Made by a program: the position numbers and the translations under genes. 64,000 nt of DNA. It comes from Aralia elata (Eukaryota; Streptophyta; Magnoliopsida; Apiales; Araliaceae). Shown in pieces: positions 11,075 through 22,440 of this stretch (its first letter is position 1; each line of letters starts with the position of its first letter). Location: the NCBI GenBank assembly GCA_034770075.1, contig CM068379.1:21699506-21763505 (forward strand), written 5' to 3'. The notes beneath the pieces are model-generated. The model made no database searches, was not told the DNA's origin, and saw nothing but the letters and a program-made list of their open reading frames with translations.

Positions 11075-12061
11075 AATGAGAAGCTGACCATTAGACCTAC
11101 GAAAATTTGAAGCTTATACACTTATACTACCAGCCATAACAACCCTCTACAATCACAAGATCAGTAGCAAAGATCAGAAATCAAAAGAAGCTCAAAAAGG
11201 TGCAAAAATCCTAATTTTATATTAGATCTTTAAAACTTTGTTAGATGTTATGTTTAAATATTTAAAGATATGTAATAACATGTTATTTAGTGATCTGGGT
11301 TGGTTAAACAAGGATCCATAATATTTAAATGGTCAAAATTGATGAAAAACATGAACTTACTTTGGTAGCCCAGAATGGTCTGACAGGCTATTTTGTCAGA
11401 CATTTTGATCGGCTTAAATTGGTCGTTTGATCTGTGTTAAAGTTTGTATATGTAGTATGCCATGTTAACTATAATATCCAATTGGTAGAATAGTAAAACA
11501 ATGCTTGGATGGAAGTTATTAATGGTCAAATCCCGTTGACCGATCACGGATGCTGAATTCTGGGCAACCCAAAAAATTCTAAGTAAATCTGACAGCCGTC
11601 TGACAAGATTTGACCGGCTTTAATCTTGCTTATATGATAGTTGTAAATGTTATTTCTTGGATTATACATGTTCCATGCCATGTATACTACAACCTTGAAT
11701 CATTAAATCACATAAACAATAACGACCATGCAAGTTATTAACGGTCAAACATGGTTGACCGACCATGACCAAAGAGTTTCTGGGTTACCCAGAAACTCAA
11801 GAACAGCATGAACATAGTAGTTTACCATGATTTATCTAGCATCAATTGATGTTCTTTAATCTTACGTTTCATATGTCGTTGAACCTTGCCATGCCTACTA
11901 TAACAACAAACAAAAATCAAACTCAAAACATTAACCAATTGGAAATCATTTGCGGTCAAAAGTCCCTACTCGACCATGACTGGCAACTTCAATGAAGAAC
12001 ACCTTTAGCGACACTCTCCTTCCCAAACCCAGAAAACTAAATATCCTATGAAGACTGTCGC

Positions 12062-13080
12062 TAAAGCCTTTTACCACGGTTTTTAATAAAAATAAATAAA
12101 AATAATTAAATAAATTATATAAAATTATAAATAAATATTAAAAATTCATATTAATTAATAGTAAATATAAAAAAATTCATTTTTAATTATATTTAATATT
12201 TTTATATATTCTGATAAATATTTTTATATAATTATTTAATTTAATTAAATATTAAATTATTTAATAAATATTTTAAATAAATGATTTAAAAATGATATTA
12301 ATGTATTTAAAATATTTTTAAATGATAATTAATTCTTTTAAAAATATTACCAAACTTTCAAAAAATTATTTTAAATAATAAATAAATTATTTAAAATAAA
12401 ATAGTTAAATATTTAATAATATTACAAAAGATAATTAAATCATTTAAATATTAAACTAAGTTTTAAAAAATTATTATAAATAATAATTACATCATTTAAA
12501 TGATAAAATAAATTCTAAAAATATTCTAATGATAAAATAAATCATTTAAATAATATTCTATCTATCTAAAAATATTATAAATGATAAATAAATTATTTAA
12601 ATAATATTTTAAGTATCTAAAATTATTCTAAATGATAAATAAATCATTTGAATATCATATTAAATGTTTTAAAAATATTCTAAATGATAATTAAATCATT
12701 TAAATATTAAATTAAGCTTTAGAAATTATTATAAGTAATAATTAAATTATTATAATGATAAAATAAATTATAAAAATATTATTAATGATAAAATAAATTA
12801 TTTAAATAATATTCTATCTTTCTAAAAATATTAAATAAATCATTTAAATAATATTTTAGGTGTTTAAAAATATTCTAAATGACAAATAAATTATTTTAAT
12901 AACATATTAATGTTTTAAAAATTATTCTAAGTGATAATTAAATCATTTAAAATTATTCCTAAGCTTGTAAACGTATTTAAAAATACTTCCAAGCTTATAA
13001 AAATTATTTAAAAATAATATTAAGCTTCTAAAAGTGTTATGAATAATAAATAAATTATTTAGACTAATAATTAAACTTCG
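12062..13080 (+). repeat. Extremely AT-rich degenerate tandem repeat in the young Tekay LTR
   Basis: About 1 kb made almost only of A and T, with recurrent words such as AAATGATAAATAAATCATTT and TTTAAATAATATTTTA at roughly 50-58 base spacing. Many are near-palindromes. No reading frame. The 3' LTR repeats it at 21424-22440 with several small indels. Confidence 0.8.
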
Positions 13081-14079
13081 AAATGAAGTTTTATCGAACA
13101 ATCTATGTGTTTAGCTCTTAAGGACGCGACCGAGATTCCGAATCGACGTCGAACCTTAATGAAACTTGTCTAGATTAGCGTAATACATGTTTATATAAGT
13201 TCTAACACTTATATATTTGTCAACGTAGACCACGTACGCTGACACCTTGTGTGAAATTAAGTTTAACGAACTACGCTAAGGCAAGTGTGCTAACCTTACT
13301 CAACTTATATTATGCAAGTATTATACATCTTGTTATCAATTATTGTGAAGTTATTGCTTCGTGTTCAGCATAACTTAAAAATGAATCATTGTTCATATAT
13401 TAAAGTGGAAATTTGTTGTGTCAAACCAAATTGTTTTGGTACGACATCTTATACTGAGTAAAATGAGACACCTTGGATGGAAGGTGATCTCGAAAGCCTT
13501 ATGATAAGGTAGTGTGACGTCAATGGAATAAAATTGACATAAATAGTAGGATGATATGCATACTCCTAGGATATTGGTGAGGCTAATCCCCTATCAGATA
13601 TCCGAAATCAAATGGTTCTAAGTCATTGAAGACTGATAGAACTAAATGATATATATGGTTCAGGTACAGAACCCTCAGTATTACATCAATTGACATCTTT
13701 CAAATCAAACACATTGTGTTTACATATTCAAATGAACTTGCTGAGCATTTATAGCTCATTCTTGCGCGTATCTTCTTTGCAGCTTTAAATGATAAACCCA
13801 GCACCTCTGGTACGGATAAAGGAAAAGGACATGTTTATTAGTTTTAATTTCCGTTTTGAATAATTCAAGTCTTTTATAAGGCTTTGTTGTAATAACTTAG
13901 TATTGAGAACAATGTAATCGAACCAAATGTTATGTAATATATTATGATCCTTTATTTCATCGAATGCGTTATACTCTGATCTTTATTTTCTTTAAATACA
14001 GTATCTATACGAACTATACATCTGAATGAGGGTATTTAAATGATATTGAAAGTCCTATAAGCTCTGAGGTTACACTAAT

Positions 14080-14120
14080 GAGCGCCGGTAAGGTGCCATC
14101 TTTACCGGAATGCGCCCCTC
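14080..14120 (+). other. Conserved hairpin in the U5 region of the young Tekay LTR
   Basis: GAGCGCCGGTAAGGTG pairs with a downstream TTTACCGG...GCGC segment. The same structure is at 23457-23497 (3' LTR) and 63014-63052 (the Tekay solo LTR, a different family), where loop and arms co-vary slightly. Confidence 0.6.
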
Positions 14121-14393
14121 AGTTCTATGGACAATCTTATCGTTAATACTGTGAATGTCAGATAGATAGGGAATATCGATATGATCGAAATATTCATTAG
14201 ATACGAATCTATACATCCAAGTGAGGGTATCCAAACACAGACAACGTTCTGACCGGAACTAGTACCTGTTATGGGAGACTGTGAATCTTGGATAGATAGA
14301 AGTCATACTCTATTGAATATTTATAGTTGTATAATTTCACGTGAGCACCAGATCTGCTACAGGGGAGTGTAGAGATTTGGGGGCGTCACAGGT

Positions 14394-14405
14394 TGGTATC
14401 AGAGC
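14394..14405 (+). other. Primer-binding site of the young Tekay
   Basis: TGGTATCAGAGC three bases after the LTR end at 14390, matching plant initiator tRNA-Met. Confidence 0.93.
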
Positions 14406-14424
14406 TGTTGATTATAGCTCTAAG

Positions 14425-14560
14425 GTAGTTAAGAAATACCTTAGGATATAGTCTTTGAGTCCGTAAAATACTTAATCATACATAAAATAATCTTAAAAGA
14501 TTTATATTATGTGTAAATTTTCTTCGCTTTAATACTAAACAAACTAAAATTCTTTTGTAG
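14425..14560 (+). other. Putative intron ahead of the pre-gag ORF
   Basis: Donor CTAAG|GTAGTT and acceptor TTCTTTTGTAG, 136 bases and AT-rich, ending one base before the ATG at 14562. An alternative acceptor, TTTATTTATTTTAG (ending 15374), lies four bases before the gag ATG. Inferred from consensus. Confidence 0.4.
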
Positions 14561-14561
14561 G

Positions 14562-15161
14562 ATGGCAGTGGTAGATCAACACATAGTAGGATGGCTATCA
14601 GATAGTGAGCCAGACGAGGTCCCAGATTATGAGCCAGCCACTCTTGAGTTAGACCCAGAGGAGAACCTAGAGGAAGATCTAGAGGAGGAACCCGAGGAGG
14701 AAGAACTCTTGCATGATCAAGAAATATTAGAGGTTGAGGATGCTGATTATCCTATAGATGGACAGCTAGTAGATCCAGATCCCGATGAGGTAATTGGAGC
14801 GAGTCAGATGATGCGTGTTGACAGACACGAGGAGATAGTGACGGGGTTAGTCCAGCAGTCAGCCGCAGGTCTAGAGGCTGCTAATTTTCGAGCATATTTA
14901 GCTGAAGGGTTATTGGAGAGTGAGATGGATAACACTCGCCGTCTTAGGACACTTCTCCAAAATGCTCAGAAAGAAAGGCAAGAGGCCCAAATGTATTTGT
15001 ACCGAGCAGACAAGGGATGCCAGGAGACATTCGGTAAATTACAGCATCGGGTGCTTAAGTACCCAGTAGAGGAGAACAGGGTAGATTATATGATTGACCG
15101 ATTAGTGGTCTGCCATATGATTCAAGATGCTTCTAAGGAGGCATGTGATCGTTCGGTTTAG
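14562..15161 (+). CDS. Young Tekay pre-gag ORF, acidic coiled-coil protein of unknown function
   Basis: Intact, 199 residues. The N-terminal third is strongly acidic (EENLEEDLEEEPEEEELL around residues 34-51), the middle is helix- and coil-prone (LEAANFRAYLAEGLLESEMD, then RRLRTLLQNAQKERQEAQ), and a C-terminal patch reads RVLKYPVEENRVDYMIDR. That patch resembles RVFCYPVQFEDFLWYVMDR in the minus Tekay ORF at 59176-59892, and all three Tekay elements carry such an ORF in the same place. No known domain, zinc motif or membrane segment is seen. It is the only undamaged ORF of this element. ATG 14562 is the first after a splice-acceptor-like TTTTGTAG. The protein could be an orf0-type accessory factor. 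Confidence 0.75.
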   Translation: MAVVDQHIVGWLSDSEPDEVPDYEPATLELDPEENLEEDLEEEPEEEELLHDQEILEVEDADYPIDGQLVDPDPDEVIGASQMMRVDRHEEIVTGLVQQSAAGLEAANFRAYLAEGLLESEMDNTRRLRTLLQNAQKERQEAQMYLYRADKGCQETFGKLQHRVLKYPVEENRVDYMIDRLVVCHMIQDASKEACDRSV

Positions 15162-15378
15162 TTTAGTACTTAAGTTTGTTTGTTGTAGTTTGTATTATAA
15201 GAATTTTGGGGGTGTAAAATAGGAAATCTGTTGTACTAACTAGTGGTAGTATAAATCACTAGTCGAATATGTAACTGTTTTTGCATGTTATATACAAATT
15301 ACGTTTGTACAATCAAATTGTTAGTTCTATGTGTAGCATATCCTTATATTTATACATGTTTTTATTTATTTTAGAGTC

Positions 15379-16758
15379 ATGGTATCAGGACGAAGAACCC
15401 AGACCAGAAATGAAACCACTGAACCAAACCCAACTCAACAATTGGTAGATTTACTGTTAGGAGCCCTACAAGGTCAACCACCACATCAGCCTAACCCAAA
15501 TAATCCACATAGGTCGGCATTTAAGGATTTTAAAACCGTTGGACCACCTGAGTTCAAAGGGACTGCTAATCCAGTTGAAGCTCAAATTTGGATAACCGAA
15601 ATGGAGAAGTTTTTCACGGTAACTAATGTAAGTGAGGAACAGAAGACCATATTTGCAACCTTTTTTCTAAAAGGTGAGGCAAACATTTGGTGGGAAACCA
15701 CAAAAATCAGGGCCGGTGAAGGAATAGTTTTGTGGGTGAGATTCAAAGAATTATTCTTTGAAAATTACTTTTCACAAACAATGCAGGACCGAATGGAAGT
15801 AATATTCTTAGAATTAAAACAAAGGGATATGACTGTATCTCAGTATACAGCTAAATTTAATGAGTTGTCTCATTTTGCTTCACATCAAGTGAACTCTGAG
15901 ACGAGAAAAACTAGAAGATTTGAGGAAGGGTTAAAGCCTCAAATAAGGAGTAAAATAGCAATCTTCCAGTTAAGGACGTTTTCAAAGATTCTTGAGAAGG
16001 CTGTTATAGCTGAGATCGAGAATGAAAATCTTCTCAAGTTTCATAAGGAGAAGAGGAGTCAAAATGAAGGTGGAAAGTTCAAGGGAGAAGTAAGTACTGG
16101 TGGATTCAACAATAATAACAAGAGGAAGTGGGATGCCACTTTTTCTACTAACTTTGAAAAAAAGGGGAATAATTACAATAACAATAACAACACCAACAGA
16201 AACCAGATTAATAATAATAGGGTAGGACATTGTGTCACATATGGAAAGAACCACCAGGGAGTATGCCGCAGGGGGGTGGTTACTTGTTACAGTTGTGGTC
16301 AAGAGGGACATTATTCCTCTAATTGTCCCAAGAAGAATAATAATAATATCAGTCAGGGCAATCAAAATTTTAAGTGTTATATTTGTGGCGCAACGGGTCA
16401 CATATCGAGGAATTGTCCAAGGAATAGGAACCAAATAGGGGGAGGAAATCAAGCCCCAAACAACACCCTCAAACGTACAGTAGCAGGAACTGGAGGTCCG
16501 AGTCGTCCAACTGCCAGAACGTTTAATATGATGATGAGGGATGTTGTTGTTGCACCAGACGTGGTAACAGGTATCATCCCTATCGACACTTTAAATGCAT
16601 ATGTGTTGTTCGATTCTGGTGCTACTTGTTCATTTGTGTCTAATAGCTTTGCTAAGAAGTTGAAAATACCATGCGAAGACTTAGACATACCTTTCAATGT
16701 GGAAATTGCCAATAGAGAGATAATTCCCGTTAAACTGTATATAAAGGTTGTAACGTAG
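15379..16758 (+). pseudogene. Young Tekay gag and protease start (459 codons, frameshifted at the end)
   Basis: Order of parts: a Pro/Asn-rich N-terminus; the Retrotrans_gag core at about residues 60-195 (EAQIWITEMEKFF, GEANIWWETTK, RFKELFFENYF, FLELKQRDMTVSQYTAKFNE); an Asn-rich linker; a short zinc-like motif with one Cys changed to Tyr (CVTYGKNHQGVC); two CX2CX4HX4C knuckles (CYSCGQEGHYSSNC, CYICGATGHISRNC); then the aspartic protease start with active site LFDSGATCSF near residue 415. A one-base loss near 16746 puts the rest of the protease in the next frame, so the TAG at 16756 ends this ORF early. In the family, gag packages RNA and the protease cleaves the polyprotein. ATG 15379 follows a pyrimidine-rich TTTTAG. 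Confidence 0.92.
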
Positions 16759-17548
16759 AAATTAAGGGACACAAGTTTCTTGTGGACCTCTTTCCTATAC
16801 AGTTAGGGGAATTTGATATAATCTTAGGTATGGATTGGTTGGTTAAGCATAATGCAATGATTGACTGCCATTGGAAACGTGTAAACCTGTTGACTGAGTC
16901 GAAGTCAAAGGTAGTGTTCAACGGTGGTTGTTCACCTAAACGATCTCGATGTTTGACAGTAATACAAGCAGAGAAGTTGCTTAGGAAAGGTTGCATAGGT
17001 TATTTGGTATATATAGTAGATACTCGAAAAGAAGGAGTAAAACTAGATCAAATACCTATAGTTAGAGAATTTTCGGATGTGTTTCCAGATGATTTACCAG
17101 GTCTACCTCCGGATAGAGAGATCGAATTTGTTATCAATCTTGCACCTGGTACGGCGCCAGTTTCCAAAGCACCGTACAGGATGGCACCTGTAGAGTCGAA
17201 GGAGTTACTTGTGCAGTTACAAGAACTCTTAGACAAGAAGTACATACAACCTACTGTTTCACCTTGGGGAGCACCGGCGTTGTTTGTAAAGAAGAAGGAT
17301 GGAACGCTGAGGTCATGTGATTGACAAGAATGGAATTGCGGTAGATCCAGCAAAGATAGAGACAGGTGTGAATTAGGAACAACCAACAACTCCAACAGAA
17401 GTACGAAGTTTTCTTGGTTTAGCAGGGTACTATAGACGTTTTATACAAGATTTCTCAAAGATAGCGACCCCGCTAACCAATTTAACTCGAAAGACAGTGA
17501 AATACGTCTGGACAGATAAATGTGAGGAAAGCTTCCAAGAGTTGAAAA
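16749..17548 (+). pseudogene. Young Tekay protease end and RT remnant with the catalytic core deleted
   Basis: The frame starting at 16749 holds the protease C-terminal half (FDIILGMDWL) and the RT N-terminus (LPGLPPDREIEFVINL, YRMAPVESKELL, SPWGAPALFVKKKDGTLR) to about 17316. The next recognisable sequence (17314 on: HVIDKNGIAVDP, then VRSFLGLAGYYRRFI) belongs after the RT palm and thumb. The palm with the catalytic Y-x-D-D box, normally about 160-170 codons, is absent, so a deletion of roughly 0.5 kb is inferred at about 17314-17320. An in-frame TAG follows near 17374, where the family has Trp. A further frame change precedes 17549. Confidence 0.9.
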
Positions 17549-17990
17549 ATGCGGTTAAACATGGCACCAGTTTTATCTTTACCGGATGATACAGGCGACC
17601 TTGTAGTTTATAGTGATGCATCACACAAGGGATTAGGTTGTATGTTGATGCAACATGGGAAGGTGATTGCGTATGCATCACGACAACTCAAAGATTATGA
17701 GAAGAGGTATCCTATGCATGATCTAGAGTTAGCCGCTGTAGTATTTGCTTTAAAAAAATTTGGAGGCATTACTTGTACGGAGAGAAGTGTGAAATATACA
17801 CAGATCGCAAGAGTCTAAAGTATATATTCACTCAGAAGGAGTTAAACATGCGGCAGAGGAGATGGCTAGAGTTGATAAAAGATGTCGACTGTGAAATTTT
17901 ATATCATCCAGGGAAAGCCAACGTCGTAGCAGACGCGTTAAGTAGGAAGAACCAAGAAAAGTTGAATATAATCACCAACAACGAGGTACT
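17549..17990 (+). pseudogene. Young Tekay RNase H, frameshifted
   Basis: The RNase H fold begins at PVLSLPDDTGDLVVYSDAS, with the first catalytic Asp in YSDAS, and continues with GLGCMLMQHGKVIAYASRQL and HDLELAAVVFALK, with the catalytic Glu in LEL. A one-base change in the A-run at about 17753-17759 moves the frame, and the domain resumes at 17773 with CEIYTDRKSLKYIF, holding the third acidic residue, and ends with VVADALSRK near 17949. It would degrade the RNA strand of the hybrid during reverse transcription. Confidence 0.9.
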
Positions 17991-19506
17991 GATAAAAGAG
18001 TTTGACAAATTTGAGATCAAGGTAAGAGTTCCAGTGAATTCTGCCCAAAGGTTATTTGTTGTGGATAATGGTTCAACTTTGTTGGAGAAAGTCAAGAGAC
18101 TACAGGAAACAGATATAGAGTGTCAGAAGTATAAGGCCGAAATATCCCATAAAAAGAATGTCAAATTTAGAATGGACAAAGATAGAGTACTGAGATACGA
18201 AAATAGAATTTGGGTACCTTCAGTACAAGAACTAAAAGACGAAATACTGAATGAAGCCCACAGTTCTAAATTCGCTGTACATCCAGGGAGTATAAAAATG
18301 TACAAAGACTTGAGCCAACATTTTTGGTGGTCTAACATGAAAAGAGAAATAGCAGAGTGGGTACGTAAATGTTTAACGTGTCAAAGGATTAAAGCTGAAC
18401 ACCAAAAGCCGAGTGGATTATTACAACCCTTAGAAATTCCTTAGTGGAAATGGGAGCATATTACCATGGATTTTGTTATAGGTCTTCCAAATACACAGAA
18501 AGGTCACAATGCCATTTGGGTAATTGTAGATCGTCTTACCAAATCAGCTCATTTTTTACCCATCAAAATCAACTTTAGTCTTAACCAGTTAGCCAAACTT
18601 TACATTAATGAAATTATTTCTAGACATGGAGTCCCTATTTCTATAGTATCAGATTGAGATCCACGATTTACTTCAAATTTTTGGACGAGTCTCCAGAAAA
18701 ATTTAGGAACTCAGTTGAGACTAAGCACAGCATACCATCCACAAACTGATGGTCAGAGTGAGAGAACCATTCAAACATTGGAAGACATGTTGCGCTCTTG
18801 CATCATGGATTTTAAGGGAAGTTGGGAAGATCAGTTACCTTTGGTAGAATTTGCCTACAACAATAGTTACCATGCCAGCATAGGAATGCCACCATTTGAA
18901 GCTTTGTATGGAAGAAAATGTAGAACGCCGTTATGTTGGGACGAGGTTGGGGAACGACAAATGTTAGGACCCGAAATAGTTCAATAAACCATTGAGGTAG
19001 TTCGAATTATACGGGGAAGATTACAAGCGTCTTAAGATCGACAGAAGAAATATGCGGATCAACACAGGAAGCTACAAGATTTCGATATCGGTAGTCACGT
19101 ATTCTTAAAAGTTTCTCCGTGGAAGAGCAAAATATGTTTCGGCAAGAAAGGAAAATTGAGTCCACGATTTATTGGACCATTCCAAATATTAAGAAAGATA
19201 GGTGAAGTAGCTTATGAGGTAGCCTTGCCTCCTGAGTTAGAACATATCCATAACATGTTTCATGTGTCCGTGTTACGACCATACAAACCTGATTATAAAC
19301 ACGTTATCGATTACGAACCTATTCAGATCGAAACAGATTTATCTTGTGAGGAAGTTCCTATCGAAATCATAGGTAGGAAAGAACAACATCTACGAAATAA
19401 AGTGATCCTTTCAGTCAAAGTTATTTGGAGAAATCAAAATATAGAGGAAGCTACGTGGGAGTTCGAGAGTAAAATGCGAGAAAACTACCTACACTTGTTT
19501 TCATAA
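17991..19506 (+). pseudogene. Young Tekay integrase with C-terminal chromodomain, several stops
   Basis: HHCC zinc region about 18255-18420 (HSSKFAVHPGS ... CLTCQRI); D,D-35-E core with Asp in MDFVIGLP (18466), Asp in SD*DPRF (18650-18665) and Glu in QSERTIQTLE (about 18755); GPY/F-type end PRFIGPFQILRKIGEVAYEV; then a chromodomain-like tail with VIWRNQNIEEATWEFE ending at 19506. In-frame stops lie at 18442, 18655, about 18985 and about 19032. Two or three fit CAA to TAA or CGA to TGA. The 17773-18444 part spans RNase H into integrase. In the family, chromodomains steer integration to heterochromatin. Confidence 0.92.
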
Positions 19507-19540
19507 CCTATACTGTAATTTCGAGGACGAAATTCTTATT

Positions 19541-19552
19541 AGTGGGGGTGAA
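19541..19552 (+). other. Polypurine tract of the young Tekay
   Basis: AGTGGGGGTGAA immediately before the 3' LTR start (TGTAATATTCTG at 19553). It primes plus-strand synthesis. Confidence 0.85.
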
Positions 19553-20417
19553 TGTAATATTCTGAACCCTAATAAGATTTATATATGTAAATTATGTGTT
19601 TAATAAATGAATTTTCATGATCTGACTTAGTATTATGTGATTGTATATTTTATTTAAGAATTAGGTCAAATAAAAAAATTTCGCCAAGCAGCTGTGTTGT
19701 GCTTACACGGACAAAATGATTTGGCGTGCTTTCGGTGAATTCACCGAGAAACGTCTCGGCAAATTATTTTTGTAAGCTGTTGTGTCGTGCTTCGAAATGA
19801 CAAAGTGATTTGTCGAGCTTCGAAGTTAATATAATATTATATTAACTGATAAAATTCTAAAATAAGTTAATTAGGGTTTAAAATGTTAAACTGAAATAGA
19901 AACCCTAATTTGAAAGCCCTAATTGGTAAAATTTATCCGAATTGGTCAATCAAAACCCTAATTATTACACAAGAATCCTAATTGAGGTAATTAGATTCTA
20001 AGTAATAAATTATAACATTAATTAGGAATCATTTAACTTATATTGAAACCCTAATTAAAGATTAAAACCCTAATTATCAAATTGAAAACCCTAAACCCTA
20101 ATTTGATTCAATAACATTAAATTATGAAATGATAAGCTTTAATTATGATATATTAACTTAATTAAAGTATTACTAAACATGATTAAACATCCTAATTATG
20201 ATTAGCAAAAATCTAGGTTTAATTAGTAAGTAAATAAATCAAAAATTAAAATTTAAACCAATCAAAATAGGATAAGAACATCAAAATCAGATATTTATAA
20301 ATATCTAGCTCAAGTAGGTCATTAGGATCAGATACCAAGTAGCACAAGTTCACAAGCTAGGATATTTTGGAGGGCAAAATGGGTAAAAAGTAAAATAAAA
20401 CCCTAATTCCAAGTTGC

Positions 20418-20426
20418 TATAAATAG
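20418..20426 (+). promoter_or_regulatory. TATA box of the young Tekay 3' LTR
   Basis: TATAAATAG in the same context as the 5' LTR copy. In this position it could drive read-through transcription rightwards into the flanking old LTR. Confidence 0.6.
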
Positions 20427-21423
20427 AATGAGAAGTTGACCATTAGACCTACGAAAATTTGAAGCTTATACACTTATACTACCAGCCATAACAACCCTCT
20501 GCAATCACAAGATTAGTAGCAAAGATCAGAAATCAAAAGAAGCTCAAAAAGGTGCAAAAACCCTAATTTTATACTAGATCTTTAAAACTTTGTTAGATGT
20601 TATGTTTAAATGTTGAAAGATATGTAATAACATGTTATTTAGTGATCTGGGTTGGTTAAATAAGGATCCATAATATTTAAATGGTCAAAATTGATGAAAA
20701 ACATAAACTGACTTTGGTAGCCCAGAATGGTCTGACAGGCTATTTTGTCAGACATTTTGATCGGCTTAAATTGGTCGTTTGATTTGTGTTAAAGTTTGTA
20801 TATGTAGTATGCCATGTTAACTATATATCCAGTTGGTAGAATAGTAAAACAATGTTTGGATGGAAGTTATTAATGGTCAAATCCCGTTGACCGATCACGG
20901 ATGCTGAATTATGGGCAACCCAGAAAATTCTAAGTAAATCTGACAGCCGTCTGACAAGATTTGACCGGCTTTAATCTTGCTTATATGATGTTTGTAAATG
21001 TTATTTCTTGGCTTAAACATGTTCTATGCCATGTATACTACAACCTTGAATCATTAAATCACATAAACAATAACGACCATGCAAGTTATTAACGGTCAAA
21101 CATGGTTGACCGACCATGACCAAAGAGTTTCTGGGTTACCCAGAAACTCAAGAACAGCATGAATATAGTAGTTTACCATGATTTATCTAACATCAATTGA
21201 TGTTGTTTAAGCTTAAGTTTCATATGTCGTTGAACCTTGTCATGCCTACTATAACAACAAACAAAAATCAAACTCAAAACATTAACCAATTGAAAATCAT
21301 TTGCGGTCAAAAGTCCCTACTCGACCATGATCGGCTGTTCTTCAATGAAGAACACCTTTAGCGACACTCTCCTTCCCAAACCCAGAAAACTAAATATCCT
21401 ATGAAGACTGTCGCTAAAGCCTT

Positions 21424-22440
21424 TTGCCACGGTTTTTAATAAAAATAAATAAAAATAATTAAATAAATTATATAAAATTATAAATAAATATTAAAAATTC
21501 ATATTAATTAATAATAAATATTAAAAAATTCATTTTTAATTATATTTAATATTTTTATATATTCTGATAAATATTTTTTATATAATTATTTAAATTTAAT
21601 TAAATATTAAATTATTTAATAAATATTTTAAATAAATGATTTAAAAATGATATTAATGTATTTAAAATATTTTAAATGATAATTAATTCATTTAAAAATA
21701 TTACTAAATTTCCAAAATTATTTTAAATAATAAATAAATTATTTAAAATAAAATATTAAATATTTAATAATATTACAAATGATAATTAAATTGTTTAAAT
21801 ATTAAACTAAGTTTTTTAAAAATTATTATAAATAATAATTACATCATTTAAATGATAAAATAAATTCTAAAAATATTACTAATGATAAAATAAATCATTT
21901 AAATAATATTCTCTCTATGTAAAAATATTATAAATGATAAATAAATCATTTAAATAATATTTTAAGTATCTAAAATTATTCTAAATGATAAATAAATCAT
22001 TTGAATATCATATTAAATGTTTTTTAAAAATATTCTAAATGATAATTAAATCATTTAAATATTAAAATTAAGCTTTAGAAATTATTTATAAGTAATAATT
22101 AAATTATTATAATGATAAAAATAAATTTTAAAAATATTATTAATGATAAAATAAAATCATTTAAATAATATTTTATCTTTCTAAAAATATTAAATAAATT
22201 ATTTAAATAATATTTTAGGTGTCTAAAAATATTTTAAATGACAAATAAATTATTTAAATAACATATTAATGTTTTAAAAATTATTCTAAGTGATAATTAA
22301 ATCATTTAAAATTATTCCTAAGCTTGTAAAAGTATTTAAAAATACTTTCAAGCTTATAACAATTATTTAAAAATAATATTAAGCTTCAAAAAGTGTTATG
22401 AATAATAAATAAATTATTTAGACTAATAATTAAACTTCCA
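21424..22440 (+). repeat. AT-rich degenerate tandem repeat, 3' LTR copy
   Basis: Same near-palindromic A/T words as 12062-13080, with scattered small insertions and deletions, most of them single A or T changes. Confidence 0.78.

Larger units (their letters stand above)
10201..14390 (+). repeat. Young Tekay 5' LTR (4,190 bases)
   Basis: Opens TGTAATATTCTGAACCC and ends GGGGGCGTCACA. It contains, in order, a GTCGTGCTT array (about 10335-10470), a telobox-rich stretch (10519-10750), a TATA box (11066-11074), a 25-base hairpin (11774-11798), an inverted-repeat pair (12003-12066), an extremely AT-rich tandem region (12062-13080) and a conserved hairpin (14080-14120). R plus U5 is unusually long, about 3.3 kb. 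Confidence 0.94.

Noticed and set aside
12062..13080. AT-rich block as a replication origin or centromeric satellite
   Set aside because: It is part of both LTRs of one element and shows only a loose, degenerate period. No satellite array surrounds it.
16230..16452. ORFs antisense to or overlapping gag (for example 15982-16452 minus, 16232-16438 plus)
   Set aside because: They are frame shadows of the gag zinc-knuckle and Asn-rich region, with low-complexity Ile/Thr/Val content.
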